Shown here one piece after another: positions 8,638 through 17,475 of a stretch of 64,000 bases of DNA. The notes under the pieces were generated by a model. The model searched no databases and was not told the DNA's origin. It saw nothing but the letters and a program-made list of their open reading frames with translations. Origin of the DNA: Niveispirillum sp943371025 (GTDB taxonomy: Bacteria > Pseudomonadota > Alphaproteobacteria > Azospirillales > Azospirillaceae). The DNA lies in NCBI GenBank assembly GCA_943371025.1, contig CALRTC020000001.1, positions 248,001 to 312,000 on the forward strand, written 5' to 3'. Position numbers and translations under genes: made by a program. Each line of letters starts with the position of its first letter. Positions within the stretch are counted from its first letter, which is position 1.

Positions 8638-10713
8638 TTACTTCAGGCCCAGTTCCTTCACGATATGCTGGGCACCATAGACCTTGCGCAGGGCTTCGGC
8701 CATGCCGCGCACATCGACCATGACGGTGCGGTTGCGCCGGGGCTCGTACCCGTAATCGCCCGACAGGCTGTGGATATTGCCGTCGAACACCAGGCCGATC
8801 ACCTCGCCCTTGGCATTGATGGCGGCGGAACCGGAATTCCCGCCGATAATGTCGTTGGTGGTGACGGCATTATAGGGCGTGGACAGGTCCACCTTGTCCT
8901 TGGCCTTCTCCCAGCTGGGGGCGATGGCGAAGGGGGCGGCGCCCGTGTTGCGCTCATACAGGCCGCCGAAGGTGGTGTAGGGCTTCACCTCATGCCCATC
9001 CAGCTCCGTCCAGCCCTGGACCTTGCCATAGGACAGGCGCAGCGACAGGGTGGCGTCGGGATAGACGCTGTCGCCATAGATGGCGAAGCGGGCCTTGGCG
9101 ATGCGGGCCTGTGCCTGCTCCACCGGGGCATCCACTTCCTCTTCCACGGCCTTGCGGGCCTGGCGGGCGGCCTGGTCCACGACCTTCATCAGCTTGATCA
9201 TCGGGTCGTCCGACGCATCGATGGCGGCCTTGCCCCCCTCGAACAGGCGCAGGCGTTCGGCCGGGTCGCCCAGCTTGCTGCCCTTCACGGCGGCCTCTGC
9301 CACCTGATCGGGCGACAGCTTGCCCAGCACGGCCTTGACCAGCGCGTCATCCGGCCCGAACTGCTCGCGCAGCTTGGTCAGCGAGAAGGACAGCATGGCG
9401 ATGTCCAGGTCGGTATGGACCGGGGCCGGGTTGGACAGGCGCTGCTTCAGGCCCGGCAGGCGGCTTTCGCCATATTCGCGCAGGCGCTGCGGGTTGGGCA
9501 GCAGGCGTTCGTCGCCGGCGCGCAGCAGCATGCGGGCGAAGCTGGCCAGCTCGCTGTCGAAACCACGCATCCGTTCCAGATGGATGAAGCGCGGGTAGAG
9601 CTGGGCATAGCGGGCCTGGGCCTTTTCGATCTGGCCATAGGCGTCGCCGACATCGGCCGACAGCTTGGGATCGGCGGCGATTTTCGCACGCAGCTCCTGC
9701 TCCGCCCGGGCCTTGGCACCGACAAATTCCTTATCGGCCAGGGCCAGCTGGCGGCCCTTCCAGACCTTGATGGAATTTTCGATGCTGTTCAGGTCGTCCA
9801 GCGCGTCACGGCGGCGGTCGGCATTCTCCCGCCCGAATTCGATCAGGCGGCCGCGCTTTTCCTGGGCGAAGAACAGGAAGGACGGGGCGACATTGTCCCG
9901 GATGAATTCCAGTTCCGCCATGGTGCGCAGGCGGCTGGTGGAGCCGGGATTGCCGATGACGAAGCTGGCATCGCCTTCCTTGCTGCCGTCCTTGGACCAG
10001 TTGAAATGGTCTGGGCTCTTCAGCGGCTTGCCATTCTCATAGACGCGCAGCAGCGACATATCCAGGGCATAGCGCGGGAAGTTGAAATTGTCCGGATCGC
10101 CGCCAAAGGCCGCCGCACTTTCCTCCGGCGAGAAGGCCAGGCGCACATCCTGATAGCGCTTGTACTTGTAAAGGCTGTAGCGGCCGCCCTGATACAGGGT
10201 CACGGCATCGCAGCGCAGGGCCGCGTCACCGCCAGCGCAGTTCTTCTCGATCTCCGACAGGGCCGTGCGGCGGGCATTGGCGAAATCCTGGCCCGACTTG
10301 CCGGCCGTGGCGGCTTCCACCTGCTTGGTGACGTCGGTGATTTCCACCAGCTGGTTGATCTCGATGCCGGCGCACTGCTTTTCCTCAGGCCGCGTGGCGG
10401 CCAGGAAGCCGTCGGCCTGATAGTCCTTCTGGGCGGACGACAGTTCGGCCAGACAGTCGGCGACGCAGTGATGGTTGGTCATCACCAGCCCTTCGCCCGA
10501 CACGAAGCTGCCCGAACAGCCGCCGGCCAGACGCACATAGGAAAGCTGGGCCTTCTTCAGCCACTTGGCATCCGGCGTGAAGCCGGTGGCCTTGGCAATG
10601 GCTGCTGTCGGCACATTGTCCATGGTCCACATGCCTTCGTCGGCCTGGGCCGCGCCCACCATCAGGGCGATCGTCGCGGCGGTCGATACCGCCAGCTTCA
10701 CCGGCTTCACCAT
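8638..10713 (-). CDS. S46-family dipeptidyl peptidase (DPP7/DPP11-like)
   Basis: 691 residues, matching the family's ~700. A signal peptide (residues 1-25, MVKPVKLAVSTAATIALMVG, cut near AQADEG) sends it to the periplasm. The chymotrypsin-like active site is visible as TNHHC (about residues 79-83, histidine) and IIGGNSGSAAIN (about residue 620, nucleophile serine). S46 enzymes remove dipeptides from the N-terminus of oligopeptides. The Gly/Asp residue that decides between DPP7- and DPP11-type specificity was not assigned. The ATG at 10713 is chosen because the signal peptide begins there; the long upstream extension is low-complexity shadow sequence. Two in-gene features, the EGMWTMDNVP opening and the VDAP region before the alpha-helical insert, agree with the family. 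Confidence 0.92.
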   Translation of the reverse strand: MVKPVKLAVSTAATIALMVGAAQADEGMWTMDNVPTAAIAKATGFTPDAKWLKKAQLSYVRLAGGCSGSFVSGEGLVMTNHHCVADCLAELSSAQKDYQADGFLAATRPEEKQCAGIEINQLVEITDVTKQVEAATAGKSGQDFANARRTALSEIEKNCAGGDAALRCDAVTLYQGGRYSLYKYKRYQDVRLAFSPEESAAAFGGDPDNFNFPRYALDMSLLRVYENGKPLKSPDHFNWSKDGSKEGDASFVIGNPGSTSRLRTMAELEFIRDNVAPSFLFFAQEKRGRLIEFGRENADRRRDALDDLNSIENSIKVWKGRQLALADKEFVGAKARAEQELRAKIAADPKLSADVGDAYGQIEKAQARYAQLYPRFIHLERMRGFDSELASFARMLLRAGDERLLPNPQRLREYGESRLPGLKQRLSNPAPVHTDLDIAMLSFSLTKLREQFGPDDALVKAVLGKLSPDQVAEAAVKGSKLGDPAERLRLFEGGKAAIDASDDPMIKLMKVVDQAARQARKAVEEEVDAPVEQAQARIAKARFAIYGDSVYPDATLSLRLSYGKVQGWTELDGHEVKPYTTFGGLYERNTGAAPFAIAPSWEKAKDKVDLSTPYNAVTTNDIIGGNSGSAAINAKGEVIGLVFDGNIHSLSGDYGYEPRRNRTVMVDVRGMAEALRKVYGAQHIVKELGLK

Positions 10714-10747
10714 CTGTTTGTTTCCCGTCTTTGTTCTCTGGATTGCT

Positions 10748-10768
10748 GGTCCCCGCGCAGGCGGGAAC
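10748..10768. repeat. Small dispersed hairpin repeat
   Basis: GTCCCCGC-GCAG-GCGGGAAC, a short hairpin of the kind scattered in proteobacterial intergenic regions. It lies just upstream of the S46 gene. Related hairpins occur near 23.7, 52.8 and 58.2 kb. Confidence 0.45.
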
Positions 10769-10871
10769 AAGGGCGGCAAAATGCGCCCAACCACGCCACC
10801 GGTCAACGGTGGGGTGGTGCCGATTGACGGTCGCAGGGCGGTGCCGGTTCTATCAGATCGATAGGGTGGGG

Positions 10872-11528
10872 TCAGGCGTTGGCGGCCCGGCGGCGCATGA
10901 AATCGCCCAGGGCGTCGGTCATTTCCCGGACCAGATTGGCGACCAGCGGATCGTTCTGGGCGTGGCGCCAGACGGCCCCCATGCGGGGATGGTCGGCGAA
11001 GACATCCAGCCCGCCGAAGGCCGGCAGGAACTTCTCCATGAAGAAGCAGGCGGGCACCAGGGCGCAGTCGGCCAGGGTAAACACATCGCCCATGCACCAG
11101 GGCGCGTCGATGAAGGTCTCCAGCCCGTCGCGGCCGCGCTTCAGTTCGGCCAGCTTTTCGGCCACCAGCTTCAGGTCGCGCGTGGCCGGGTTCATCTGTC
11201 CCAGCAGGCCCAGCAGGGCCGGCAGCACATAAAGATCGATGGAACGGCTGATGATGCGCGCCCGCGCACGGGCCAGATCGTCGCCGGGCAGGATCTTCTT
11301 CTGCGGGAAACGTTCGTCCAGAAACTCGCAGATCACCTCGGACTCGATGATGGCGGTGCCGTCGGCATCCAGGGCCGGCATCTTGCCATAGGGATTGATG
11401 GCCAGATATTCCGGTGATTTCAGCCCGCCGCCGGGGGCTGGAACGACAGGAATGTCCAGGCCCTTGAAACGGATGGCCAGCAGCACGCGGGCGACATAAG
11501 GGCTCAGCGGCGCGCCATACAGCTTCAT
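10872..11528 (-). CDS. Glutathione S-transferase family protein
   Basis: 218 residues. The N-terminal thioredoxin-like domain starts MKLYGAPLSPYVARVLLAI (the SPYVARV segment is the usual glutathione-site helix start) and contains GKMPALD and IIESEVICEFLDERFP, the conserved cis-proline and ESxxI regions. The C-terminal half is helical as in GSTs. It would act in the cytosol on an electrophile or peroxide, or serve a structural role. The ATG at 11528 is preceded by GGAG at a good distance. It is transcribed divergently from the PAS protein gene. Confidence 0.85.
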   Translation of the reverse strand: MKLYGAPLSPYVARVLLAIRFKGLDIPVVPAPGGGLKSPEYLAINPYGKMPALDADGTAIIESEVICEFLDERFPQKKILPGDDLARARARIISRSIDLYVLPALLGLLGQMNPATRDLKLVAEKLAELKRGRDGLETFIDAPWCMGDVFTLADCALVPACFFMEKFLPAFGGLDVFADHPRMGAVWRHAQNDPLVANLVREMTDALGDFMRRRAANA

Positions 11529-11699
11529 CTCGATGATCTCCGGTTCATCCACCCGTGCAGGTCTGGCCCCTACATAGCGCGTGTGGACGCAAGGGGGTAG
11601 GGGCAAAGCGTCCCGCGCAAGGCCGACCCGTTCGCATGATAACGCCATGGGGCCGTCATATGGCTGTAACGCAAGCGGGTTACTGACGGCACGGAACGG

Positions 11700-12281
11700 A
11701 TGATGCCGTCGCCAATTGATTTCCAGTTGAACCGAATGCTGACGCTGATCGACACCATCGACGCCGCCGACCTGCCGGGTGCGCCGCTTCGGGCGGCGCT
11801 GGCGCATTGGCGTGCCGATGCCACGGTCCGGATGCCACAGGCCGACCGGCTGGACATGGCCGCGATCGACCGGACGCTGTTGCCGCATCTGGCCCTGCTG
11901 GAAGGGCCGGACGGGCAGGGGCGGCTGTTCGGCCTGTTCATGGGATCGGCCGCCATGATCGCGGTGGGGCGGGATATCACGGGCCGCTTCCTGGATGATG
12001 TCTATCCGGCCGCCCTTTACGATGGCGCGCGCCGCTTCTTCGACGCCGTGATCGAGGGCGGCGGCCCGGTATATGAGGATTTCGTGATCGGCCCCGACAG
12101 CGGCCATATCGTGCGCGCCGGCCGGCTGGGCTTGCCCTATGCCGGGGCGGATGGTGCTGTGTCACGCATCCTGCTGGCCCTGCAATACCAGCCCAGCCCC
12201 ATGGCGCGCACGGCCGGGGTGCGGGTCATGCAGGAACGCACCCGCCTGCATCAGCAGAATGCCCGCCGCGTTAGGCTGTGA
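11700..12281 (+). CDS. PAS-domain protein (PAS_5-type, alphaproteobacterial)
   Basis: 193 residues. The core LPHLALLEGPDGQGRLFGLFMGSA...GRDITGRFLDDVYP (about residues 65-110) matches the PAS_5 family common in Rhodospirillales, which consists of a single PAS fold without an output domain. The N-terminal WRADATVRMPQADRLD segment is also typical. Its ligand and partner are unknown; such proteins are thought to be small sensory or regulatory proteins. The start has tandem ATGs at 11700 and 11703. Confidence 0.65.
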   Translation: MMPSPIDFQLNRMLTLIDTIDAADLPGAPLRAALAHWRADATVRMPQADRLDMAAIDRTLLPHLALLEGPDGQGRLFGLFMGSAAMIAVGRDITGRFLDDVYPAALYDGARRFFDAVIEGGGPVYEDFVIGPDSGHIVRAGRLGLPYAGADGAVSRILLALQYQPSPMARTAGVRVMQERTRLHQQNARRVRL

Positions 12282-12285
12282 TTTT

Positions 12286-12363
12286 TGTTCCCTCAGACGC
12301 CGGGCGGGCGCATCCGCGCCCTTGGCTCACGGCGCATGGGCGCCGGGCCGGCGGTCGCCGGCC
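12286..12363 (+). repeat. Three-hairpin repeat, copy C
   Basis: A 78-nt element that aligns without gaps to two copies at 59529-59606 and 59614-59691. Hairpins are GGGCGC-ATCC-GCGCCC (12306-12321), CGGCGC-ATGG-GCGCCG (12330-12345) and GGCCGGC-GGTC-GCCGGCC (12346-12363). Compared with the other copies, stem changes are compensated on the opposite arm. It begins four bases after the PAS gene stop and about 105 bases before the HupE-like gene. Confidence 0.85.
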
Positions 12364-12469
12364 TATGATCTGCCGGAGGGCAGGCCGTTGAGAGATTGGC
12401 TTGGTCCTTGACGGGCGGGGGGCGGGGCGGCCATCAAGGGGCATTCCACCGGCGGCCGGATCCATTGCG

Positions 12470-13054
12470 ATGCGCTATCGTCTTCCTGCCCTGATCCTGG
12501 GCGCCCTGACTGTGTCGCTGGGTGTGGCGATGCCGGCTCTGGCCGCCGTGCCGCAGGGCTTCTCCCATGGCATGGCCGGGCCGCTACTGACCTATGTGCA
12601 TCTGTTGGGCCTGCTGGGCCTGGGACTGTGGCTGGACATGCAGGGCCGCGGCACGCCGGGGCCGGGCGCGGCGCTGGCGCTGGGGGCCGGGCTGTTGCTG
12701 GGGGTGATGACCCGCATGGGCCTGCACCTGCCCTATACCGCGCTGGCGCTGGAGGCGTCGCTGGTGGTGACGGGCGTGCTGCTGGCCGCCACCATCACCC
12801 TGCCGTCGCTGGTGGGGCTGCTGCTGGCGGCCGTCGCCGGGGCGCTGCACGGCATCAATCTGGGGCAATGGGGCGGGCCGGTGACGGGTGTCCCCCTGTT
12901 CTGGCCCGGCATGCTGGCGGGCTGCGTCCTGCTGCTGACGGCCGGCGTCGGCCTGTCGGCCACGCTCTATCCGCTGGGGGCGGGAAAGGCGTCGCGGGTG
13001 GCCGGCGGCATCGTGGCACTGGCTGGTCTGGGCCTGCTGCTGAACCTGATGTGA
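12470..13054 (+). CDS. HupE/UreJ-like membrane protein
   Basis: 194 residues, with an N-terminal signal-like segment ending ALAAVPQGFSHG and about six hydrophobic segments up to the C-terminus. The layout and a few conserved positions (GFSHGMAGP, the acidic residue in the LALEASLVV helix, and GALHGINLGQW) resemble HupE/UreJ proteins, which are linked to nickel or cobalt supply for hydrogenase or urease. No hydrogenase or urease genes are nearby, so the role is uncertain. The ATG at 12470 begins the signal segment. Confidence 0.6.
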   Translation: MRYRLPALILGALTVSLGVAMPALAAVPQGFSHGMAGPLLTYVHLLGLLGLGLWLDMQGRGTPGPGAALALGAGLLLGVMTRMGLHLPYTALALEASLVVTGVLLAATITLPSLVGLLLAAVAGALHGINLGQWGGPVTGVPLFWPGMLAGCVLLLTAGVGLSATLYPLGAGKASRVAGGIVALAGLGLLLNLM

Positions 13055-13209
13055 CGGGTCTGTGACAAAACCGTTGGATATCGGCCACAGCCCCCGACTT
13101 TCGGCGGGGCCTATACCATTTCGTCTCCGTTCCGGTTGCACCGGGGCCTAACCCGGCGCACCATCAAGATTGTCCCCCGAACAATGAAGCGAACGGACGC
13201 TGCCGCGCC

Positions 13210-14328
13210 ATGCCGTTCCAACCCCACCCTTCCTCCGCCCCCGACACGCCCGCGACCGACCGGGATGGTCCCGATCCACGACGGCGTCTGGTGCTGGGTG
13301 CTGGCCTGGGGCTGCTGGCATCCGGGGCGCTGGGCGGGGTGGGCGTCGCCGCGCCGGTGGGGGAACAGGTGCGGTTCCTGCAGATCGGCACGGGTACCAC
13401 GGGCGGGACCTATTTTCTGATCGGCGGACTGCTGGCCAATGCTGTCAGCAATCCGCCGGGCTCACGCCCCTGCGACCGCGGCGGGTCCTGCGGGGTGCCC
13501 GGTCTGATCGTCGTGGCCCAGGCCACGTCGGGTGCCGTGGAAAATGTCAGCCTGATGCGGTCGCGCCGGCTGGAATCGGCGCTGGTGCAGGCGGATACGG
13601 CGCACGCGGCCCTGACCGGGGCCGATCCGTTTGAAAAGACCGCCTATCCCGACCTGCGCTCCATCGCCAATCTTTATACGGAGACGATCCATCTGGTCGT
13701 CCGGGCCAACAGCGGCATCAAGAGTCCGGCGGACCTGCGGGGCAAGCGGGTAGCGCTGGGCGAACAGGGGTCGGGCACGTTGGTGACGGCCCGCGCGCTG
13801 CTGGCCACTTATGGCCTGTCGGAAAAAACCGTGAAGCCCTTCTATCTCAGCCCCGCCGCGGGTGGCGACCGGCTGGAGGCGGGGGAACTGGACGCCTTCC
13901 TGATCGTGGGCGGCTTTCCGTTGCCGTCGGTTGCCGATCTGGCACGGCGCATGCCCATTGCCCTGGTCCCCTTTGATGACGGTCGCGCAACCCAGCTGAT
14001 GAAGCGCCTGCCGCATTTCACCGAAACCCGGATCGAGGCGGACACCTATGAAGGCGTGCCGGCGGTCCGAAGCCTGGGGGTGGGGGCGCAATGGGTGGTC
14101 CGGGGCGATCTTAAGCCGGAACTGGTCTATGCGATCACGGCCGCGCTGTGGAACGAGCAGACGCGGTCCATGCTGGATAACGGCCATCCGCGTGGCCATT
14201 CCATCCAGTTGGCCACGGCCCTGTCGGGGCTGGCGGCCCCCCTGCATCCGGGTGCGGAGCGGTTCTATCGTGAGAAAGGCATGGTGAAGGATGCCCGCGC
14301 GCCGGCCGCACCGGCCCCGACGCATTGA
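13210..14328 (+). CDS. TAXI-family TRAP transporter solute-binding protein
   Basis: 372 residues. The N-terminus has a twin-arginine-like segment (RRRLVLGAGLGLLASGALGG), so periplasmic export by Tat is likely. The mature part opens LQIGTGTTGGTYF, the hallmark of TAXI binding proteins, followed by a cysteine-containing loop (PCDRGGSCGVPG), SALVQAD and the DLRGKRVALGEQGSGT hinge. TAXI proteins deliver small carboxylates or amino acids to a fused TRAP permease. No permease gene lies next to it, so the partner must be elsewhere or it has a sensory role. Confidence 0.85.
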   Translation: MPFQPHPSSAPDTPATDRDGPDPRRRLVLGAGLGLLASGALGGVGVAAPVGEQVRFLQIGTGTTGGTYFLIGGLLANAVSNPPGSRPCDRGGSCGVPGLIVVAQATSGAVENVSLMRSRRLESALVQADTAHAALTGADPFEKTAYPDLRSIANLYTETIHLVVRANSGIKSPADLRGKRVALGEQGSGTLVTARALLATYGLSEKTVKPFYLSPAAGGDRLEAGELDAFLIVGGFPLPSVADLARRMPIALVPFDDGRATQLMKRLPHFTETRIEADTYEGVPAVRSLGVGAQWVVRGDLKPELVYAITAALWNEQTRSMLDNGHPRGHSIQLATALSGLAAPLHPGAERFYREKGMVKDARAPAAPAPTH

Positions 14329-14431
14329 CGCGCCCGTCTTCACCTGTGGGGCATGACAAAATCCGCTTGCCGCCAATCGTCGCGGTAATGTTAACCCGTT
14401 GACCGACCACGGTGGCGAGCGATAGGCTACT

Positions 14432-16411
14432 TTGGTGGTGGGGATAACCCGAACGGGTGGCTCGGTGGATCAGATAGTGAAGGACGAGCCGGGGACGGCT
14501 GCCGGGACGGCAGCATCCGGGTCGCTGATGCGGCGTCTGGTTATCCGGATGGCGCTGTGGTCCATGCTGATCGTGCTGGGCCTGACCGCCATCGGCTATT
14601 CCACCATCTATGACCGGTCAGAGCGTGAGGCGCTGGATAATCTGAAGGCCCACCTTCTGGAGCGTGGCCGGACGGAAAGCGCCATCTTCAAGCTGGCGGC
14701 TTCCAACATGGAGGCCTTCCGCCAGCGTTTCCTGGCGCTGTATGCCGATCCCGCCATCCTGGCCGATGTCGATTTCGACCGATATTTCCAGCGCGGCGCC
14801 GATGGGGCGACCCGGCTGAAGCCGGATTATTTCCAGGGCAAGGTCGATAGCGACGGCATCCTGCGCTTTGGCATGACCGGCTTTGTCGGCAACAAGGTCA
14901 CGGATTTCCCGCCGGAGCTGAAGCGTCGCCTGATGCTCAGTTACAAGCTTCTGGCGGAATATGGCCCGGCCTGGCACAACCGCTTCATCAACACCACCAT
15001 CGCCATGCCCGAAAACGCGATGGTCATGTTCTGGCCGGGGTTCGCCTGGGGGCTGGAGGTGGAGGCGGGGCTGGACATGACCGCCTTCTCCGTCGTGAAA
15101 TCGACGATGCAGGCCGACAATCCGCTGCGTAAACCGGTATGGACGCCGCTTTACCATGACCATACGGCCAAGGCCTGGATGGTCACCTACCAGCTACCCA
15201 TCGATTATCAGGGCCGGCATCTGATCAGCGCGGGTCATGATGTGCTGGTCAACGACCTGATGGAACGGCTGATTACCGACCATCTGCCCGGCTCCTTCAA
15301 TTTTGTGCTGGCGGCGGATGGGCATCTGGTGGCGCACCCGCAATGGATGGACCGGCTGCGCAAGGAACTGGCCACCATCAATCTGGTGAAGCTGGGCGAT
15401 CCCGGCCTGTTGCGTATCCATGCCCTGATCCGCGACAGTCTGGCCGGGCGGCAACCGGATCCGAGTGGCGACAGCAATGTCTGGATCGTCGATGATGCCG
15501 AAGACGATGCCTACCTGGCCGTCACCCGATTGCTGGGGCCGGACTGGTGGTTCATCGCCTGGTATCCGAAATCCCTGGTGGCGGCCACCGCGCATCAGGC
15601 GGCCAGCGCCATCATGTTGATCGGTACGGCCTATTTCCTGTCCATGCTGGGTCTGGTCTTCGTGCTGCTGCGCCGGCAGGTGGCCGTGCCGATCCTGCAA
15701 CTGAAGGCCGCCGCCGAACGGGTGGCGGCCGGTGAATATGCGGTCGTTGCGGATGGACGCCAGCCTCTGCCGGTCGAGGCGCCGGACGAGATCGGCCTTC
15801 TGGCCCGGTCCTTCAAGACCATGGCAGCCCATGTCCGTGACGCCAATGCGCGTCTGGAAGGGCTGGTACAGACCCGCACGCGGGCGCTGGCCGATGCCAA
15901 CCGCCAGCTGGAGGAATGGAGCCTGCATGACGCCCTGACCGGCATCCATAACCGGCGCGCGTTCGAGGCCGACCTGCATTCCATCTTCGATCTGGGGCTT
16001 CGCCAGGGGCGGTCGTCCTTCGCCCTGGTTCTGGCCGATATCGACCACTTCCAGGCCTATAACGACGCCTATGGCATGGCCGCTGGCGATCAGGTTCTGC
16101 GCACCCTGTTCCGCGTCATCAGCCGACATGTCGGGCAGGGCGATCGCGTCTACCGCCATGGCGGGGCGCAGGCGGCCATCATCCTGACCGATATCGACCC
16201 GGCCGGCCTGCGTGTACGGGTGCAGGAACTGCTGGACAGCGTCGTCGGTCTGGCGCTGCCGCACCAGCGCAGCCCATATGGGATCGTCACACTGTCGGCG
16301 GGTGTGGCCGTGTTCCAGCCGTCCATGCTGTCGCCCACCGATCTGGTGCGGGCGGCCGACCTGAAATTGCTGGAGGCCAAGCAGGCCGGTCGCAACCGTC
16401 TGGCAGCGTGA
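14432..16411 (+). CDS. Membrane sensor with HAMP and degenerate GGDEF domain
   Basis: Up to 659 residues: a transmembrane helix at about 37-57, a large periplasmic sensor region (about 60-380, dCACHE-like), a second helix (IMLIGTAYFLSMLGLVFVLL, about 390-410), a HAMP-like linker, then a GGDEF fold (about 490-659) with LTGIHNRRAFE and ADIDHFQAYNDAYG. The signature motif that should read GG(D/E)EF is GGAQA (bases 16160-16174), so the metal-binding acidic residues are lost and diguanylate cyclase activity is unlikely. It may bind GTP or act by protein contact. The start is uncertain: TTG 14432, GTG 14435 or 14464, or ATG 14528 are all in frame. Confidence 0.8.
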   Translation: MVVGITRTGGSVDQIVKDEPGTAAGTAASGSLMRRLVIRMALWSMLIVLGLTAIGYSTIYDRSEREALDNLKAHLLERGRTESAIFKLAASNMEAFRQRFLALYADPAILADVDFDRYFQRGADGATRLKPDYFQGKVDSDGILRFGMTGFVGNKVTDFPPELKRRLMLSYKLLAEYGPAWHNRFINTTIAMPENAMVMFWPGFAWGLEVEAGLDMTAFSVVKSTMQADNPLRKPVWTPLYHDHTAKAWMVTYQLPIDYQGRHLISAGHDVLVNDLMERLITDHLPGSFNFVLAADGHLVAHPQWMDRLRKELATINLVKLGDPGLLRIHALIRDSLAGRQPDPSGDSNVWIVDDAEDDAYLAVTRLLGPDWWFIAWYPKSLVAATAHQAASAIMLIGTAYFLSMLGLVFVLLRRQVAVPILQLKAAAERVAAGEYAVVADGRQPLPVEAPDEIGLLARSFKTMAAHVRDANARLEGLVQTRTRALADANRQLEEWSLHDALTGIHNRRAFEADLHSIFDLGLRQGRSSFALVLADIDHFQAYNDAYGMAAGDQVLRTLFRVISRHVGQGDRVYRHGGAQAAIILTDIDPAGLRVRVQELLDSVVGLALPHQRSPYGIVTLSAGVAVFQPSMLSPTDLVRAADLKLLEAKQAGRNRLAA

Positions 16412-16477
16412 TATCTTTCAATCCGTCTTGCAGGTCCGTAGAGTGCGGCCATCGGCAACCCTGCGATGTGACGGACC

Positions 16478-17437
16478 ATGACCACCCCCATCAACCTGAT
16501 CCTGGACGGCGATCCGGGCACCGATGATCTTCTGGCCTGGATGTGGGTGGCAGCACTGGGCAACCGGGCACGCGTGCTGGGGGTCAGTACCGTCAATGGT
16601 AACGTCACGGTCGATCGCACCACGCGCAACGCCCTGGATTTCCTGGCCTATATCAAGGCGCCGGACGTGCCTGTGCATGCCGGTGCGGTGGCTCCGCTGG
16701 GCCGTGACACCCCGCCGGAAGGCGATGGCGCCTTTGCCGAATCCGGCCTGGGCGAACTGGTGCTGCCGGGCAGCGGGCGCAAGGCCGCCTCTCACGACGC
16801 CGTGGGCTGGATGGCCGACACGCTGCGCGGCATGCCGGTGCGCAGCGTCACCGTGCTGGCGACGGGGCCGCTGACCAATCTGGCCCTGCTGCGCCGCCGG
16901 GCGCCCGAGGCCTTTGCCCGTATCGACCGGATCGTGGCCATGGGCGGGTCGTTCGCCCCCCTGCCGCCCAATTTCGTGCGCCGGGGCAATGTCACGCCCT
17001 TTGCGGAATTCAATTTCTGGATGGATGCGGCGGCGGCGCAGTCGGTGCTGAATGGCGGGGTGCCGGTTCTGCTGGCGCCGGCCGATGTCACCCACCAGCT
17101 GGTCAGCAACCCGTCCCGCATGGCGGCCGCGCACGCCCTGCCGCGTTTCGGGCGGGAGGTGGCGCTGATGCTGAACGCGCCCTATCACCTGGACAAGCCC
17201 AAGTTCCACACCGATGGCGCCTTCCTGCACGACCCTACGGCCGTGGCCGGCCTGTTCTATCCCGACCTGTTTGACAGCGTGCGGGCCCAGACCCATATCG
17301 CCCAGGAAGGGACGGGTGTGGGCGCCGGCCTGATGCTGCCCGACGGGGCCGGGAATGTGGAGGTGCTGGTGCGGGTCAAGGACACGGACGCCTTCTATGC
17401 CCGGCTGTTCGGCGATCTGGCCCGGCATTACGGGTGA
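16478..17437 (+). CDS. Inosine/uridine-preferring nucleoside hydrolase
   Basis: 319 residues starting MTTPINLILDGDPGTDDLLA; DGDPGTDD is the calcium-binding DxDxGxDD motif. ATGPLTNLALLRRR and VAMGGSF, and a late HDPTAV (the conserved HD near residue 249) complete the active-site set. These enzymes hydrolyse ribonucleosides to base and ribose. There is no signal peptide, so it should be cytosolic. It is convergent with the GH3 gene and is not in an obvious operon. Confidence 0.9.
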   Translation: MTTPINLILDGDPGTDDLLAWMWVAALGNRARVLGVSTVNGNVTVDRTTRNALDFLAYIKAPDVPVHAGAVAPLGRDTPPEGDGAFAESGLGELVLPGSGRKAASHDAVGWMADTLRGMPVRSVTVLATGPLTNLALLRRRAPEAFARIDRIVAMGGSFAPLPPNFVRRGNVTPFAEFNFWMDAAAAQSVLNGGVPVLLAPADVTHQLVSNPSRMAAAHALPRFGREVALMLNAPYHLDKPKFHTDGAFLHDPTAVAGLFYPDLFDSVRAQTHIAQEGTGVGAGLMLPDGAGNVEVLVRVKDTDAFYARLFGDLARHYG

Positions 17438-17440
17438 CGC

Positions 17441-17468
17441 AAAAAGGGGGGGGCGTCGCCGCCCCCCC
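17441..17468 (-). terminator. Terminator of the GH3 gene
   Basis: A nine-bp GC stem (GGGGGGGCG at 17447-17455, complement at 17460-17468) with a TCGC loop. On the minus strand it runs into five T. It starts a few bases after the GH3 stop codon. Confidence 0.8.
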
Positions 17469-17475
17469 AATCACA

